Positions 1 through 10,520 are shown, counted from the first letter of the stretch. The stretch: 64,000 nucleotides of DNA from Pontibacter harenae (GCF_020907245.1 NZ_JAJJWH010000004.1:62001-126000), one strand, 5' to 3'. A program made the numbers and translations. Notes: generated by a model not told the origin, from the sequence alone.

Positions 1-1238
1 TTATAGCAATATTTAGATTAGGTTCTTATGTTGTTCTTCCAGGCGTTGATCCTAACCTACTTCAAGCAAACACACAAGGTATGCTTGGTTTGTTAGATAC
101 ATTTCTTGGTGGTGCATTTAGCAACGCCTCGATCTTTGCGTTAGGTATAATGCCTTACATATCAGCTTCTATTGTGCTTCAGCTATTAACCATAGCTGTT
201 CCTTATTTTCAGAAAATGCAGAAGGAAGGGGAGTCTGGTAGAAAGAAAATCAACCAGATTACCCGAGTTCTGACAATTATTATCACGCTTGCTCAGTCTT
301 TTGCCTTTACGGCCACTATAAATGCTGAAGCTATTGCTGTGAATACTACTTTATTCACCATCACATCTATGATAGTCCTCACAGCAGGCACTATCTTCTG
401 TATGTGGCTTGGTGAACGAATAACTGACAAAGGAATTGGTAACGGTATCTCCATGTTGATCATGATTGGTATTATATCCCGTTTCCCAGGTGCCATTGTA
501 GCCGAAGCATTGTCTAAGCAACTCAATGGTGCGCTATTATTCCTGTTCGAGTTAGCTGTGCTGTTCTTCGTAGTAATGTCTGTTGTAATGCTTACACAGG
601 CTGTTCGGAGAATACCTGTACAATATGCTAAACAAGTTGGAGGAAGCTCCCTTTATAGTGGACAGCGTCAGTTTATTCCTTTGAAAGTTAATGCTGCAGG
701 TGTAATGCCAATCATTTTTGCACAGTCGTTAATGTTTTTGCCTTCTATGTTAGCTTCTATTTGGGCTGATACTAGTGAAACTGCTAGTTATATAGGGGCA
801 ACATTTTCAGACTTTACATCTTGGCAGTACAATGTTGTGTTTGGGTTATTAATTCTTATTTTCACTTATTTCTATACTGCTATAAGTGTTAATCCAAACC
901 AGATTGCTGATGACTTAAAAAGAAGTGGTGGTTTTGTTCCTGGTGTAAAGCCAGGTAGAGCTACCTCTGATTATATAGATGAAATTTTAACTAGAATAAC
1001 GTTACCTGGTGCTATATATCTTGCCCTAGTAGCAATTTTCCCTTCTATTGCTCTGCTTTTAGGAGTAACAAGAGAGTTCTCTCAGTTCTTCGGAGGTACT
1101 TCTCTTATCATCATGGTAGGTGTGGTGCTTGATACACTACAACAAATTGAAAGCTACTTGTTGATGAGACACTACGACGGAATGATGAAAACAGGTAAAT
1201 TGCGTGGAAGGTCCGAGAACATAGCCATGGCATCCTAG
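1..1238 (+). CDS. secY: Protein translocase subunit SecY (5' end missing)
   Basis: This is the channel subunit of the Sec translocon in the inner membrane, which passes unfolded proteins delivered by SecA or the ribosome. The frame is open from base 3 and enters with the conserved segment FRLGSYVVLPGVDP, so only the first transmembrane part, roughly 25-30 residues, lies outside the window. Many hydrophobic helices follow, with the SecY motif GIGNGISMLIM and the C-terminal LLMRHYDGMMKTGKLRGR. It is followed after 6 bases by map, the usual spc-operon order. An ATG at 81 is internal and not the start. The SecA partner is encoded at 18324. Confidence 0.97.
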   Translation, partial: IAIFRLGSYVVLPGVDPNLLQANTQGMLGLLDTFLGGAFSNASIFALGIMPYISASIVLQLLTIAVPYFQKMQKEGESGRKKINQITRVLTIIITLAQSFAFTATINAEAIAVNTTLFTITSMIVLTAGTIFCMWLGERITDKGIGNGISMLIMIGIISRFPGAIVAEALSKQLNGALLFLFELAVLFFVVMSVVMLTQAVRRIPVQYAKQVGGSSLYSGQRQFIPLKVNAAGVMPIIFAQSLMFLPSMLASIWADTSETASYIGATFSDFTSWQYNVVFGLLILIFTYFYTAISVNPNQIADDLKRSGGFVPGVKPGRATSDYIDEILTRITLPGAIYLALVAIFPSIALLLGVTREFSQFFGGTSLIIMVGVVLDTLQQIESYLLMRHYDGMMKTGKLRGRSENIAMAS

Positions 1239-1244
1239 ATATAA

Positions 1245-2015
1245 ATGATTTTTTACAAATCTGAAGAAGAAATTGAGCTAATTCGCCAGAGTGCTTTGAT
1301 CTTAGGTCAGGCACATGGCGAAATAGCTTCGCTTATAAAGGAAGGTGTTTCGACAAAAGAACTTGATAAACGCGCTGAAGAGTTTATTAAGGATCTTAAT
1401 GCAGTACCTTCGTTCAAAAACTATAATGGTTTTCCTTATAGTTTATGTATCTCTGTTAACTCTACTGTAGTACATGGCATGCCAAGTGACTACGTTTTGA
1501 ACGATGGTGATATTATTTCTGTTGATGCAGGAGTTAAATACAAAGGCTTCCATAGTGACAGCGCCTATACACATGCAGTAGGTAACGTCTCTGACGAAGT
1601 TAAAGCCTTATTAAAAGCTACAGAAGAATCTTTGTATGTAGGTATTGAAAAGGCAGTTGTAGGAGCAAGAATGGGTGATGTTAGCCACGCGATTCAACAA
1701 CATGCTGAAAGCAAAGGCTATAGTGTTGTTAGGGAGCTGGTGGGGCATGGTATCGGAAAAGATCTACATGAGTCGCCTGAGGTACCTAACTATGGCAAAA
1801 GAGGACAAGGTGTAAAGCTTCAGGAAGGGCTTGTTCTTGCAATTGAGCCAATGATCAATTTAGGCACACGTCATATTGTGCAGGAAGATGATGGTTGGAC
1901 TATTCGCACAAGAGATAATAAGCCTTCAGCTCATTTTGAGCATACAGTTGTTGTAAGAAAAGATAAGGCTGAAATTTTAACAACATTCAAATTCATAGAA
2001 CAAGCAAAAAAATAA
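1245..2015 (+). CDS. map: Methionine aminopeptidase, type I
   Basis: The enzyme removes the initiator methionine from nascent proteins. Its 256 residues match the usual length of the type I family. The metal ligands are visible as D94 (VDAG), D105, H168 (GHGIG), E201 (EPMIN) and E232 (HFEHTVVV), and the substrate-contacting H77 is in VVHGMP. It starts 6 bases after secY and ends 3 bases before infA, so it is cotranscribed with the translation genes. The ATG is preceded by an A/T-rich stretch with no Shine-Dalgarno sequence. Confidence 0.97.
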   Translation: MIFYKSEEEIELIRQSALILGQAHGEIASLIKEGVSTKELDKRAEEFIKDLNAVPSFKNYNGFPYSLCISVNSTVVHGMPSDYVLNDGDIISVDAGVKYKGFHSDSAYTHAVGNVSDEVKALLKATEESLYVGIEKAVVGARMGDVSHAIQQHAESKGYSVVRELVGHGIGKDLHESPEVPNYGKRGQGVKLQEGLVLAIEPMINLGTRHIVQEDDGWTIRTRDNKPSAHFEHTVVVRKDKAEILTTFKFIEQAKK

Positions 2016-2018
2016 TAC

Positions 2019-2237
2019 ATGGCGAAGCAGTCCTCTATTGAACAAGACGGAACTATAGTTGAAGCACTATCTAATGCCATGTTCCGGGTAGAGCTAGAAA
2101 ATGGTCATCAGGTGGTTGCTCATATTTCAGGCAAAATGCGAATGAACTACATTAAGATTTTGCCAGGTGATAGAGTTAAGTTAGAGATGTCACCTTATGA
2201 TTTAACGAAAGGTAGAATTGTTTATCGATATAAATAA
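2019..2237 (+). CDS. infA: Translation initiation factor IF-1
   Basis: IF-1 binds the 30S A site during initiation. The 72-residue protein is exactly the standard length and is a single S1-like OB fold ([20 protein letters not shown], then [18 protein letters not shown]). It sits 3 bases after map and 5 bases before rpmJ in the spc/alpha gene cluster, the arrangement common to many bacteria. Nothing about it is unusual. Confidence 0.97.
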   Translation: MAKQSSIEQDGTIVEALSNAMFRVELENGHQVVAHISGKMRMNYIKILPGDRVKLEMSPYDLTKGRIVYRYK

Positions 2238-2242
2238 ATACA

Positions 2243-2359
2243 ATGAAAGTTAAAGCATCAGTAAAGAAAAGAAGTGCTGAATGTAAAGTGATCCGACGCA
2301 AAGGAAAGCTTTATGTCATCAACAAGAAGAATCCAAGATATAAACAAAGACAAGGATAA
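2243..2359 (+). CDS. rpmJ: 50S ribosomal protein L36 (zinc-less form)
   Basis: The frame encodes 38 residues, [14 protein letters not shown] onward, ending [10 protein letters not shown], which is the full length and both end signatures of L36. L36 packs on 23S rRNA late in 50S assembly. The canonical zinc site is CxxC...C...H. Here only the Cys at residue 14 remains; the first Cys, the third Cys and the His are replaced by Ser, Asn and Tyr. It is therefore a C-minus form that should not bind zinc, which I recall as the usual form in Bacteroidota. It lies between infA and rpsM, the expected place, and is short enough to be missed by length cut-offs. Confidence 0.95.
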   Translation: MKVKASVKKRSAECKVIRRKGKLYVINKKNPRYKQRQG

Positions 2360-2371
2360 TTTAAATTCAAT

Positions 2372-2749
2372 ATGGCTAGATTAGCAGGAGTAGATATTCC
2401 GGATAACAAAAGAGGAGAAATAGCCCTTACCTATATCTATGGTATAGGTCGTAAGCTTTCTCAAGCAATTCTTACAAAGGCCGGGGTGGATCTTGACAAA
2501 AAAGTGAAAGAGTGGACCGACGAAGAAGCCGGTGAGATCAGAAATATCATTGCAGCTGAGCATAAAACAGAAGGTGTTTTAAGATCAGAAGTACAGTTGC
2601 ACATCAAGCGTCTTATGGACATTGGTAGCTACCGTGGATTAAGACACCGTAAAGGTTTACCTGTTCGTGGACAGCGTACGAAGAATAACTCACGCACTAG
2701 AAAAGGTAAGCGTAAAACAGTTGCAAATAAGAAGAAAGCTTCTAAATAA
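2372..2749 (+). CDS. rpsM: 30S ribosomal protein S13
   Basis: S13 binds the head of the 30S subunit and forms bridges to the 50S. The 125-residue protein starts [20 protein letters not shown] and has the YGIGRKLS helix-turn segment. Its basic C-terminal tail [17 protein letters not shown] reaches towards the P-site tRNA in known structures. It follows rpmJ by 12 bases and precedes rpsK by 9, in the alpha-operon order rpsM-rpsK-rpsD-rpoA-rplQ. Confidence 0.98.
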   Translation: MARLAGVDIPDNKRGEIALTYIYGIGRKLSQAILTKAGVDLDKKVKEWTDEEAGEIRNIIAAEHKTEGVLRSEVQLHIKRLMDIGSYRGLRHRKGLPVRGQRTKNNSRTRKGKRKTVANKKKASK

Positions 2750-2758
2750 TTTTTGATC

Positions 2759-3151
2759 ATGGCTCAGAAAAGAAAAGATAAAGCTAAAAAGCGTGTAGTA
2801 GTTGTAGAAGCAACTGGTCAAGTACACATAAAAGCGTCTTTCAACAATATAATTATCTCAGTAACCAACAATACAGGTCAAGTTATATCTTGGGCTTCTG
2901 CTGGTAAAATGGGTTTTAAAGGTTCTAAAAAGAACACTCCTTACGCTGCTCAGATGGCAGCTTCAGATTGCGCTAAAGTTGCCTATGATTTAGGTATGCG
3001 TAAAGCTGAGGTTTTTGTTAAAGGCCCTGGTGCAGGTAGAGAGTCCGCCATACGTACTGTGCAAAATGCAGGTATCGAAGTAACAACTATCAAAGATGTT
3101 ACTCCTCTACCACACAACGGATGTCGTCCTCCAAAACGCAGAAGAGTTTAA
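2759..3151 (+). CDS. rpsK: 30S ribosomal protein S11
   Basis: S11 forms part of the 30S platform near the mRNA exit. The 130 residues include the hallmark segments [15 protein letters not shown] and [12 protein letters not shown] and the C-terminal PPKRRRV. I start it at the ATG giving MAQKRKDK. An in-frame TTG two codons upstream (2753) is unlikely to be used because the ATG gives the standard N-terminus. Confidence 0.98.
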   Translation: MAQKRKDKAKKRVVVVEATGQVHIKASFNNIIISVTNNTGQVISWASAGKMGFKGSKKNTPYAAQMAASDCAKVAYDLGMRKAEVFVKGPGAGRESAIRTVQNAGIEVTTIKDVTPLPHNGCRPPKRRRV

Positions 3152-3172
3152 TTTTAATTTAGGTAAAATAAA

Positions 3173-3778
3173 ATGGCAAGATATACTGGTCCTAAAAGTA
3201 AAATCTCTAGAAAATTCGGTGAAGAGATTTTTGGCCCAAGCAAAGCATTAAAAAAGAAAAGCTATCCTCCAGGACAGCATGGACGTGGCCGTCGTAAGAA
3301 GCAGTCTGAATACGCAGTTCAGCTTGCAGAAAAGCAGAAGGCTAAATACATATATGGTGTTTTAGAGAGACAATTCGCTAATTTGTTCGATAAAGCACAC
3401 AGAAAAGGTGGTATTACAGGTGAAAACTTGTTGGCTATGCTTGAGTCAAGATTAGATAACACTGTTTATCGTCTTGGTATTGCTCCAACAAGAAGAGCTG
3501 CTCGCCAATTAGTACTTCATAAGCACATCACTGTTAACGGTGAAATTGTCAACATTCCTTCTTATAGTTTAAAAGTAGGTGATGTTATTGCAGTAAGAGA
3601 GAAGTCAAAATCTCTTGAAGCAATTACGACAAGCTTATCTGTACGTAATGCCCGTCAGTTTAGCTGGTTAGAGTGGAACGCAACTGATTTTGCTGGTAAA
3701 TTTATTGCTACGCCTGAGCGTGAGCAAATCCCTGAGAAAATTCAGGAGCAGCTAATCGTCGAGCTTTACTCTAAGTAA
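3173..3778 (+). CDS. rpsD: 30S ribosomal protein S4 (zinc-less form)
   Basis: S4 nucleates assembly of the 30S body and lies at the mRNA entry. The 201-residue protein starts [17 protein letters not shown] and has the S4 RNA-binding domain at about residues 92-155 ([20 protein letters not shown]...[14 protein letters not shown]). The N-terminal region holds no cysteines, so it is a C-minus form lacking the zinc knuckle of some S4 proteins. It lies in the alpha operon between rpsK and rpoA. Confidence 0.98.
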   Translation: MARYTGPKSKISRKFGEEIFGPSKALKKKSYPPGQHGRGRRKKQSEYAVQLAEKQKAKYIYGVLERQFANLFDKAHRKGGITGENLLAMLESRLDNTVYRLGIAPTRRAARQLVLHKHITVNGEIVNIPSYSLKVGDVIAVREKSKSLEAITTSLSVRNARQFSWLEWNATDFAGKFIATPEREQIPEKIQEQLIVELYSK

Positions 3779-3814
3779 TCAGTTAATCAATTTTTAACCT
3801 TTAACACTGCAAGT

Positions 3815-4804
3815 ATGTCAATATTAGCATTTCAAATGCCAGAGAAAGTTGTAATGGAAAAAGCCGACGACTTTCATGGTTTATTTGAATTCAAGCCGCT
3901 TGAAAAAGGTTACGGTGTAACCATCGGTAATGCTCTGCGAAGAATTTTATTATCTTCTCTAGAAGGATATGCTATTACGAGCGTTCGCATACCTGGTGTA
4001 CTGCACGAGTTTTCGTCTGTTGAAGGGGTGGTTGAGGATATTTCTGATATCATTCTTAACCTTAAAATGGTACGGTTCAAAAAAGTTAGCGAAATCGTTG
4101 ATGATAAAATAACCGTTACTATTAGTGGTCAAGATACATTTACAGCTGGTGATATAAACAAGTTTACTTCTAGCTTTGAGGTTCTTAATCCAGAGCTTGT
4201 AATATGTAACTTAGATACTAGCATATCTCTTGAGGTTGAGCTTACAATTCAGAAAGGACGTGGTTACGTTCCTGCTGATGAGAACAAGCCAGCAGATCAA
4301 GCTTTCAGTCAGATCTCTATCGATGCGATCTTCACACCAATCAAAAACGTGAAGTTTAGTGTTGAAAACACGCGTGTTGAGCAAAAGACTGACTATGAGA
4401 AGCTAGTTCTTGATATTCAAACAGACGGATCTATACATCCGGAAGATGCATTGAAAGGTGCAGCCAACATTCTGATTCAACACTTCATGCTGTTCTCTGA
4501 CAACACAATGACGTTTGAGACAGCGAAGCCAGAAGAAGAAGAGGCTGTAGACGAAGAAATGCTTCACATGCGTAAGGTTCTAAAAACTTCTTTGCAAGAC
4601 ATGGACCTTTCAGTTAGAGCTTATAACTGCCTGAAGGCTGCCGACATCAAAACGCTTGGTGACCTAGTGCAGTTGGATATCTCTGACATGATGAAGTTCA
4701 GAAACTTTGGTAAAAAGTCTTTGACAGAATTAGAAAACCTAGTTCAGGAGAAGAACTTAACCTTTGGAATGGACCTCTCTAAGTATAAATTAGACGAAGA
4801 TTAA
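3815..4804 (+). CDS. rpoA: DNA-directed RNA polymerase subunit alpha
   Basis: The alpha dimer scaffolds RNA polymerase assembly, and its C-terminal domain contacts promoter DNA and activators. The 329-residue protein has the N-terminal dimerisation domain to about residue 230 ([19 protein letters not shown]) and an acidic linker with EEEEAVDEE. The C-terminal domain with helix-hairpin-helix is at about 255-320 ([20 protein letters not shown]). It is located in the alpha operon between rpsD and rplQ. Confidence 0.98.
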   Translation: MSILAFQMPEKVVMEKADDFHGLFEFKPLEKGYGVTIGNALRRILLSSLEGYAITSVRIPGVLHEFSSVEGVVEDISDIILNLKMVRFKKVSEIVDDKITVTISGQDTFTAGDINKFTSSFEVLNPELVICNLDTSISLEVELTIQKGRGYVPADENKPADQAFSQISIDAIFTPIKNVKFSVENTRVEQKTDYEKLVLDIQTDGSIHPEDALKGAANILIQHFMLFSDNTMTFETAKPEEEEAVDEEMLHMRKVLKTSLQDMDLSVRAYNCLKAADIKTLGDLVQLDISDMMKFRNFGKKSLTELENLVQEKNLTFGMDLSKYKLDED

Positions 4805-4872
4805 TAATCAACGGCATAATTCCCGATCCCTTTGTTGGTTGATCGACGGTATGCACGTGCACAATTACAATA

Positions 4873-5388
4873 ATGAGACACGGTAAAAAAATAAATCACT
4901 TAGGTAGGACTGCTTCCCACAGAAAAGCGATGTTGTCTAACCTAGCAGCATCTCTTATACTTCATAAGAGAGTATCTACTACAGTTGCGAAGGCTAAAGC
5001 GCTTCGTAAATATGTAGAACCTCTTCTTACAAAGTCTAAGAGCGACACAACTCACTCAAGAAGAACAGTTTTCGCTTATCTTCAGGATAAAGAATCTGTT
5101 AAAGAGCTTTTTGATGAGGTTGCTAGCAAAATTGCCAACAGACCTGGTGGATACACACGTATCCTTAAGACTGGTTACAGACTTGGTGATAACGCAGAAA
5201 TGTGTGTTATTGAGTTAGTAGACTATAACGAGGATCTAGTTTCTGGTACTGGTACAACTGGTGCACCTGCTAAGAGAACTCGTCGTCGTGGTGGAAAGAA
5301 GAATACTGAGGCTTCAACAGCTACTGAAACTACAGAAGCTACAACTGATGCACCAGCTTCTACAGATGAAACTAAAGATGCAGAGTAA
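4873..5388 (+). CDS. rplQ: 50S ribosomal protein L17 with acidic C-terminal tail
   Basis: L17 lies near the peptide exit of the 50S. The core domain ([20 protein letters not shown]... to ...[15 protein letters not shown]) spans about the first 120 residues, the size of a minimal L17. The remaining roughly 50 residues are a basic RTRRRGGKK patch followed by a Thr/Ala/Glu/Asp-rich low-complexity tail. Such tails are known on L17 in this phylum, but I assign no function to it. It is the last gene of the operon, 68 bases after rpoA, and is followed by a strong terminator. Confidence 0.96.
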   Translation: MRHGKKINHLGRTASHRKAMLSNLAASLILHKRVSTTVAKAKALRKYVEPLLTKSKSDTTHSRRTVFAYLQDKESVKELFDEVASKIANRPGGYTRILKTGYRLGDNAEMCVIELVDYNEDLVSGTGTTGAPAKRTRRRGGKKNTEASTATETTEATTDAPASTDETKDAE

Positions 5389-5408
5389 GCTTATTTAGGA
5401 AATATTTT

Positions 5409-5440
5409 AAAGGGACATGACGTAAGTCGTGTCCCTTTTT
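5409..5440 (+). terminator. Intrinsic terminator of the ribosomal alpha operon
   Basis: There is a 13-bp stem from 5409-5421 to 5426-5438 with one T-G pair. The loop is GTAA and the T tract runs to 5441. It lies 20 bases after rplQ. The T tract runs directly into a TAnnTTTG element for carA. Confidence 0.9.
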
Positions 5441-5448
5441 TATTTTTG
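5441..5448 (+). promoter_or_regulatory. Candidate -7 element upstream of carA
   Basis: TATTTTTG matches the Bacteroidota -7 consensus TAnnTTTG, and transcription would begin near 5455, 16 bases before the carA ATG. No clear -33 TTG is visible because the upstream bases are the terminator stem. Confidence 0.55.
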
Positions 5449-5470
5449 CATTAAATCTTCTATTTTGATA

Positions 5471-6577
5471 ATGAAAAACCAAAAAACAACAGAGGCAGTC
5501 TTACTCTTAGAAGACGGAACAATTTATAGAGGCCAAAGCTTAGGCAAAATCGGTACGTCTGGCGGTGAGCTATGTTTTAACACAGGCATGACTGGATATC
5601 AGGAGATTTTTACTGATCCTTCTTATTTCGGTCAGATTGTTATTACTACAGTTTCTCATGTTGGTAACTATGGCGTGCAGCAGGAAGAGGTTGAGTCTGA
5701 AAATATTCAGATAAGAGGGTTGGTGTGTAAAGACTTTTCGCACCAGTTCTCTAGAAAGACAGCTGAAGGATCGTTGCAAGAGTATTTCGAAAAGGCAGGA
5801 GTTGTGGGTATTTGCGAAATAGATACTCGTGCTTTAGTTCGCCATATTCGTGATAAAGGTGCTATGAATGCTGTTATCTCTTCTGAAATAACAGATGTGG
5901 CTGAACTGCAAACCTACCTAAATAGTGTTCCTTCTATGGCTGGCCTTGAGTTATCTTCCCATGTAAGTACGGCTGCCATTTATGAGTTAAAGCCTGAGGA
6001 TGCGAAATACCGCGTAGCAGTTCTTGATTTGGGTATCAAAAAGAACATCATTAATAACCTTGTAAGCAGAGGTTGCGAGGTAAAAGTTTTTCCGTACAAT
6101 ACTTCATTTGAAGAGATGGAAAAGTGGAACCCTGATGGCTACTTTATCTCTAATGGCCCTGGTGACCCTGCAGCTACTACGGATGCTGTAAAAAATGTTA
6201 GGTTGATGCTGGAGAAGAACAAGCCGTTGTTTGGTATTTGCTTAGGCCATCAAGTATTAGCAGAGGCTAACGGTATCGCTACTTACAAAATGCACAATGG
6301 CCACAGAGGGTTGAATCACCCTGTTAAGAACCTGATTACAGGACGTAGTGAGATTACGAGCCAGAACCATGGTTTTGTGGTGGATGCTGAACAGTTAAAA
6401 AGCCACCCCAATATTGAGGTAACTCACGTAAACCTTAACGATAACACTATTGAAGGTATACGTATGAAGTCTAAACCAGCCTTCTCTGTACAATACCACC
6501 CTGAGTCGTCGCCAGGGCCACACGATTCTACTTATCTTTTTGATGAGTTTGTTGCCATATTAGAAAAGAGTAAATAA
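5471..6577 (+). CDS. carA: Carbamoyl-phosphate synthase small (glutaminase) subunit
   Basis: This subunit hydrolyses glutamine and passes ammonia to CarB for carbamoyl phosphate, the precursor of pyrimidines and arginine. The 368-residue protein has an N-terminal CPSase small domain and a class I amidotransferase domain. The nucleophile C257 (GICLGHQ) and the partners H343 and E345 (YHPES) are present. I start it at the ATG at 5471; a GTG 14 codons upstream lies inside the terminator hairpin. carB is not in the window, so the two subunits are not adjacent. Confidence 0.95.
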   Translation: MKNQKTTEAVLLLEDGTIYRGQSLGKIGTSGGELCFNTGMTGYQEIFTDPSYFGQIVITTVSHVGNYGVQQEEVESENIQIRGLVCKDFSHQFSRKTAEGSLQEYFEKAGVVGICEIDTRALVRHIRDKGAMNAVISSEITDVAELQTYLNSVPSMAGLELSSHVSTAAIYELKPEDAKYRVAVLDLGIKKNIINNLVSRGCEVKVFPYNTSFEEMEKWNPDGYFISNGPGDPAATTDAVKNVRLMLEKNKPLFGICLGHQVLAEANGIATYKMHNGHRGLNHPVKNLITGRSEITSQNHGFVVDAEQLKSHPNIEVTHVNLNDNTIEGIRMKSKPAFSVQYHPESSPGPHDSTYLFDEFVAILEKSK

Positions 6578-7879
<1,302 letters not shown>

Positions 7880-7907
7880 TATAAATTTCCATAAAATATT
7901 TATGGCT

Positions 7908-7943
7908 AAGGCTGTGGGTTTTGTGACTCACAGCCTTATTTTT
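7908..7943 (+). terminator. Intrinsic terminator after eno
   Basis: There is a 9-bp perfect stem (7908-7916 with 7929-7937) plus one G-T pair, followed by TATTTTTG. The tail overlaps the candidate promoter element of the next gene. Confidence 0.85.
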
Positions 7944-7944
7944 G
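7937..7944 (+). promoter_or_regulatory. Candidate -7 element upstream of the FtsB-like gene
   Basis: TATTTTTG fits TAnnTTTG and is formed by the last base of the eno terminator stem plus its T tail. Transcription would start near 7951, about 19 bases before the ATG. Confidence 0.5.
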
Positions 7945-7969
7945 TATAGTACCTTTTACTTCTCTGATT

Positions 7970-8269
7970 ATGTTGAAGCGCATTCCTAAATTTTTCCGCA
8001 ATTTCTACTTTATCACAACTTTCCTGTTTGTGACGTGGATGCTCTTTTTCGACTCAAATGATTTTATTACCCAGTACCAAATGAGTAAAGCCTTAAGAGC
8101 TAAAGAAGCCGATAAGGAGTATTACCTTCAGAAAATAACCGAGGTACAGAAAGACCGAAAAGAATTGATGAGTAACCCTGAGTTGCTTGAGAAGTTTGCC
8201 CGTGAAAAGTACCTGATGAAGCGCCCGAACGAGGATGTATTCATTATTGTGCCGAAGGAAGACAAGTAG
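7970..8269 (+). CDS. Septum formation initiator (DivIC/FtsB-like)
   Basis: The 99-residue protein has a short basic N-terminus, one transmembrane helix at about residues 12-28 and a charged coiled coil at about 33-70. The typical FtsB/DivIC tail reads ...NPELLEKFAREKYLMKRPNEDVFIIV. FtsB-type proteins bridge the early and late divisome in the periplasm with FtsL and FtsQ. The position directly behind eno is common for this family in many bacteria, which supports the call. The family is divergent, so the assignment rests on topology, the tail and context. Confidence 0.85.
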   Translation: MLKRIPKFFRNFYFITTFLFVTWMLFFDSNDFITQYQMSKALRAKEADKEYYLQKITEVQKDRKELMSNPELLEKFAREKYLMKRPNEDVFIIVPKEDK

Positions 8270-8594
8270 CCTTCACTCTCTTGATAATATAAAAGTAAAT
8301 TATCTTGCAGCATAACTTGGCCCATAGAATTGATGCTGTTTTTAATTGTTATGGTATTTGTGTGGGCTGTACTGTTAAGATGAGCAAGCAAGATACCCAC
8401 AACCAGAAGGGCCGTGGCGTGTGCAATACCACTTTACCTTGCAAAGTAAGTGGAAGCTGATTGAAGTCGTAAAGTCAGCATTGCTGTAAGGTTTTGCCTC
8501 TATACCTTCTATTAAAATACCCTCCCCAAAATTTTTGTAACTTTGTGCTACATGCTGCTGCTTTTTAGTGGCGGCTTCACGTAATATAGATACT
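8270..8594. other. Intergenic stretch between the FtsB-like gene and hscA
   Basis: About 325 bases have no convincing gene on either strand. The only supported element is the TAACTTTG promoter match at 8538. The middle part, 8330-8480, shows no stem-loop or repeat that I can defend. Confidence 0.5.
8538..8545 (+). promoter_or_regulatory. Candidate -7 element upstream of hscA
   Basis: TAACTTTG matches TAnnTTTG. The predicted transcript start is near 8552, leaving a leader of about 43 bases to the ATG at 8595. No clear -33 TTG is visible at the expected distance. Confidence 0.5.
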
Positions 8595-10460
8595 ATGGCA
8601 AAAGTTGCAATAAACCTTTCTACCGGATCTCTTCAAAAAGAAGAGGTAATTGTAGGTATAGATTTAGGCACTACCAACAGTTTGGTGGCCTACATACATC
8701 CTGAAGATAAAAAACCAATCGCGATAAATGACCAGGGGCGCGGTACCATTGTGCCGTCTGTGGTGCACTTTACCCAGCAAGGCGATACTATTGTGGGTAC
8801 TGAGGCTAAAGATTATCTTATCACAGACCCAGCCAACACCATTTATTCTGTAAAACGACTGCTAGGTAAATCTTATAAGGACGTTGGCGAGCACAAAGAT
8901 TACTTTGGCTACAAAATTATTGACGATGACAGCGAAGGGCTGGTGAAAATAAGGGTACAGGACAAGTTCTATTCTCCTATTGGGCTTTCGGCAGAGATAC
9001 TGAAGGAGTTGAGAGAACGTGCAGAGCATTCGCTGAAGACGCCTGTTAACAAAGCCGTTATTACAGTACCAGCTTATTTCAATGATTCGCAACGCCAGGC
9101 TACCCGTGATGCTGGTAAGTTGGCTGGTTTAGAAGTATTGCGCATCGTGAACGAACCTACCGCTGCTGCACTAGCCTATGGTATAGGCATAGACCCTGAT
9201 GAGGAGAAGACGGTGGCGGTGTATGATTTAGGCGGCGGTACTTTTGATATTTCTATCTTGAGTATACACCAAGGCATTTTTGAAGTGCTTTCAACCAACG
9301 GCGATACGTATTTGGGAGGCGATGATTTTGACCGTGCCATCATTAACCATTGGCTACAGGAAAACAAGCTGATTGCCGACACAGTGAACCAAGATAAGAA
9401 CCTGTCGCAGGAGCTGCGCCTGAAAGCGGAAGAAGCGAAGAAAGTGCTGAGTTCGCAGGAAGTATACACAAGTAACCTGAACGGAACGATAGATTGCCAC
9501 CTGGAGCGCCATACTTTTGAGACGCTAATTGTGCCGATAGTTGCCCGCACCATAGAAAGCTGTAAGCAAGCTATGGCCGATGCAAAGCTACAGTCTGAGC
9601 AGATAGATGCCGTAATAATGGTGGGAGGCTCTACCCGTGTACCGATGGTGTACAATGCGGTATCGGAGTTCTTTGGCAAGCCAGCTAATAATTCGCTTAA
9701 CCCAGATGAAGTAGTAGCTTTGGGTGCTGCCATACAAGCCGATATTTTGGCGGGAAACCGTAAAGACATTCTGCTGCTCGACGTAACGCCACTTACTTTA
9801 GGTATTGAAACAATGGGCGGACTCATGGACCCAATCATACCAAGAAACTCTAAAATACCAACTAAAGCTGGCCGCCAATATACAACCTCCATCGATGGCC
9901 AAGTGAACATGAAGATCTCTGTATTTCAGGGTGAGCGAGACCTGGTGAAGGAGAACCGTAAACTGGCAGAATTTGATTTGAAAGGTATACCCGCTATGCC
10001 CGCTGGCTTCCCGAAGGTAGATGTGAATTTTATACTCAATGCCGACGGTATATTAAAAGTAGAGGCTATTGAGTTGCGTTCTGGTGCACGGCAGGAAGTA
10101 GAAGTAAAGCCGCAGTATGGTTTAACAGACCAGCAAGTAGAGCAAATGCTGATGGACTCGCTGACACATGCCAAAGAAGACGTAGATGCCCGTATGAAAA
10201 TAGAGGCACGGTCAACAGCCGAGCAGATGATTTACCAGGTAGAGCGCTTTGTGGATAAAAACGGAGAGCACCTAACCGAAGAGGAAATACAGCTGACGCG
10301 CCAAAACTTACAGCACCTGAAAGATGTGTTGGCCGCTGGAGGCGATAAAGACGCTATTTATGCCGCTGTAGATACTTTAGAGGCACAAACAAGTCCGTTT
10401 GCAGAACGTGTGATGCAGATTTCCATTAAGAAAGCCATGTCTGGAAAGAAGATAGATTAG
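8595..10460 (+). CDS. hscA: Hsp70-family Fe-S cluster assembly chaperone HscA
   Basis: This ATP-dependent Hsp70 chaperone works with the J-protein HscB to release Fe-S clusters from the IscU scaffold. The 621-residue protein has the actin-like ATPase domain (IVGIDLGTTNSLVAY, AYDLGGGTFDISIL-type and MVGGSTRVPMVY motifs). A substrate-binding domain (LLLDVTPLTLGIETMGG) and a helical lid follow. The N-terminus MAKVAINLSTGSLQKEE is characteristic of HscA rather than DnaK, and it lacks DnaK's long disordered tail. I chose the ATG at 8595; an upstream GTG at 8568 would add nine atypical residues. No other isc gene is nearby. Confidence 0.88.
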   Translation: MAKVAINLSTGSLQKEEVIVGIDLGTTNSLVAYIHPEDKKPIAINDQGRGTIVPSVVHFTQQGDTIVGTEAKDYLITDPANTIYSVKRLLGKSYKDVGEHKDYFGYKIIDDDSEGLVKIRVQDKFYSPIGLSAEILKELRERAEHSLKTPVNKAVITVPAYFNDSQRQATRDAGKLAGLEVLRIVNEPTAAALAYGIGIDPDEEKTVAVYDLGGGTFDISILSIHQGIFEVLSTNGDTYLGGDDFDRAIINHWLQENKLIADTVNQDKNLSQELRLKAEEAKKVLSSQEVYTSNLNGTIDCHLERHTFETLIVPIVARTIESCKQAMADAKLQSEQIDAVIMVGGSTRVPMVYNAVSEFFGKPANNSLNPDEVVALGAAIQADILAGNRKDILLLDVTPLTLGIETMGGLMDPIIPRNSKIPTKAGRQYTTSIDGQVNMKISVFQGERDLVKENRKLAEFDLKGIPAMPAGFPKVDVNFILNADGILKVEAIELRSGARQEVEVKPQYGLTDQQVEQMLMDSLTHAKEDVDARMKIEARSTAEQMIYQVERFVDKNGEHLTEEEIQLTRQNLQHLKDVLAAGGDKDAIYAAVDTLEAQTSPFAERVMQISIKKAMSGKKID

Positions 10461-10477
10461 CAATGCAGTAACTGCAG

Positions 10478-10520
10478 AAAACAAAAAGCACTGGGAATGT
10501 TCTCAGTGCTTTTTGTTTTT
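10478..10520 (+). terminator. Intrinsic terminator after hscA
   Basis: There is a 16-bp perfect stem (10478-10493 with 10504-10519) with a 10-base loop. The arms are A-rich and T-rich, so it can also serve leftward transcripts from the Ldh-family gene. Confidence 0.9.

Noticed and set aside
2753-2758. Upstream TTG start for rpsK
   Set aside because: The ATG two codons later gives the standard S11 N-terminus.
5429-5470. Extended start for carA (GTG)
   Set aside because: The added codons lie in the terminator hairpin and T tract of the ribosomal operon.
9176-9910. Open frame of 244 codons opposite hscA
   Set aside because: It is antisense to conserved Hsp70 sequence, Ser/Pro-rich and without motifs.
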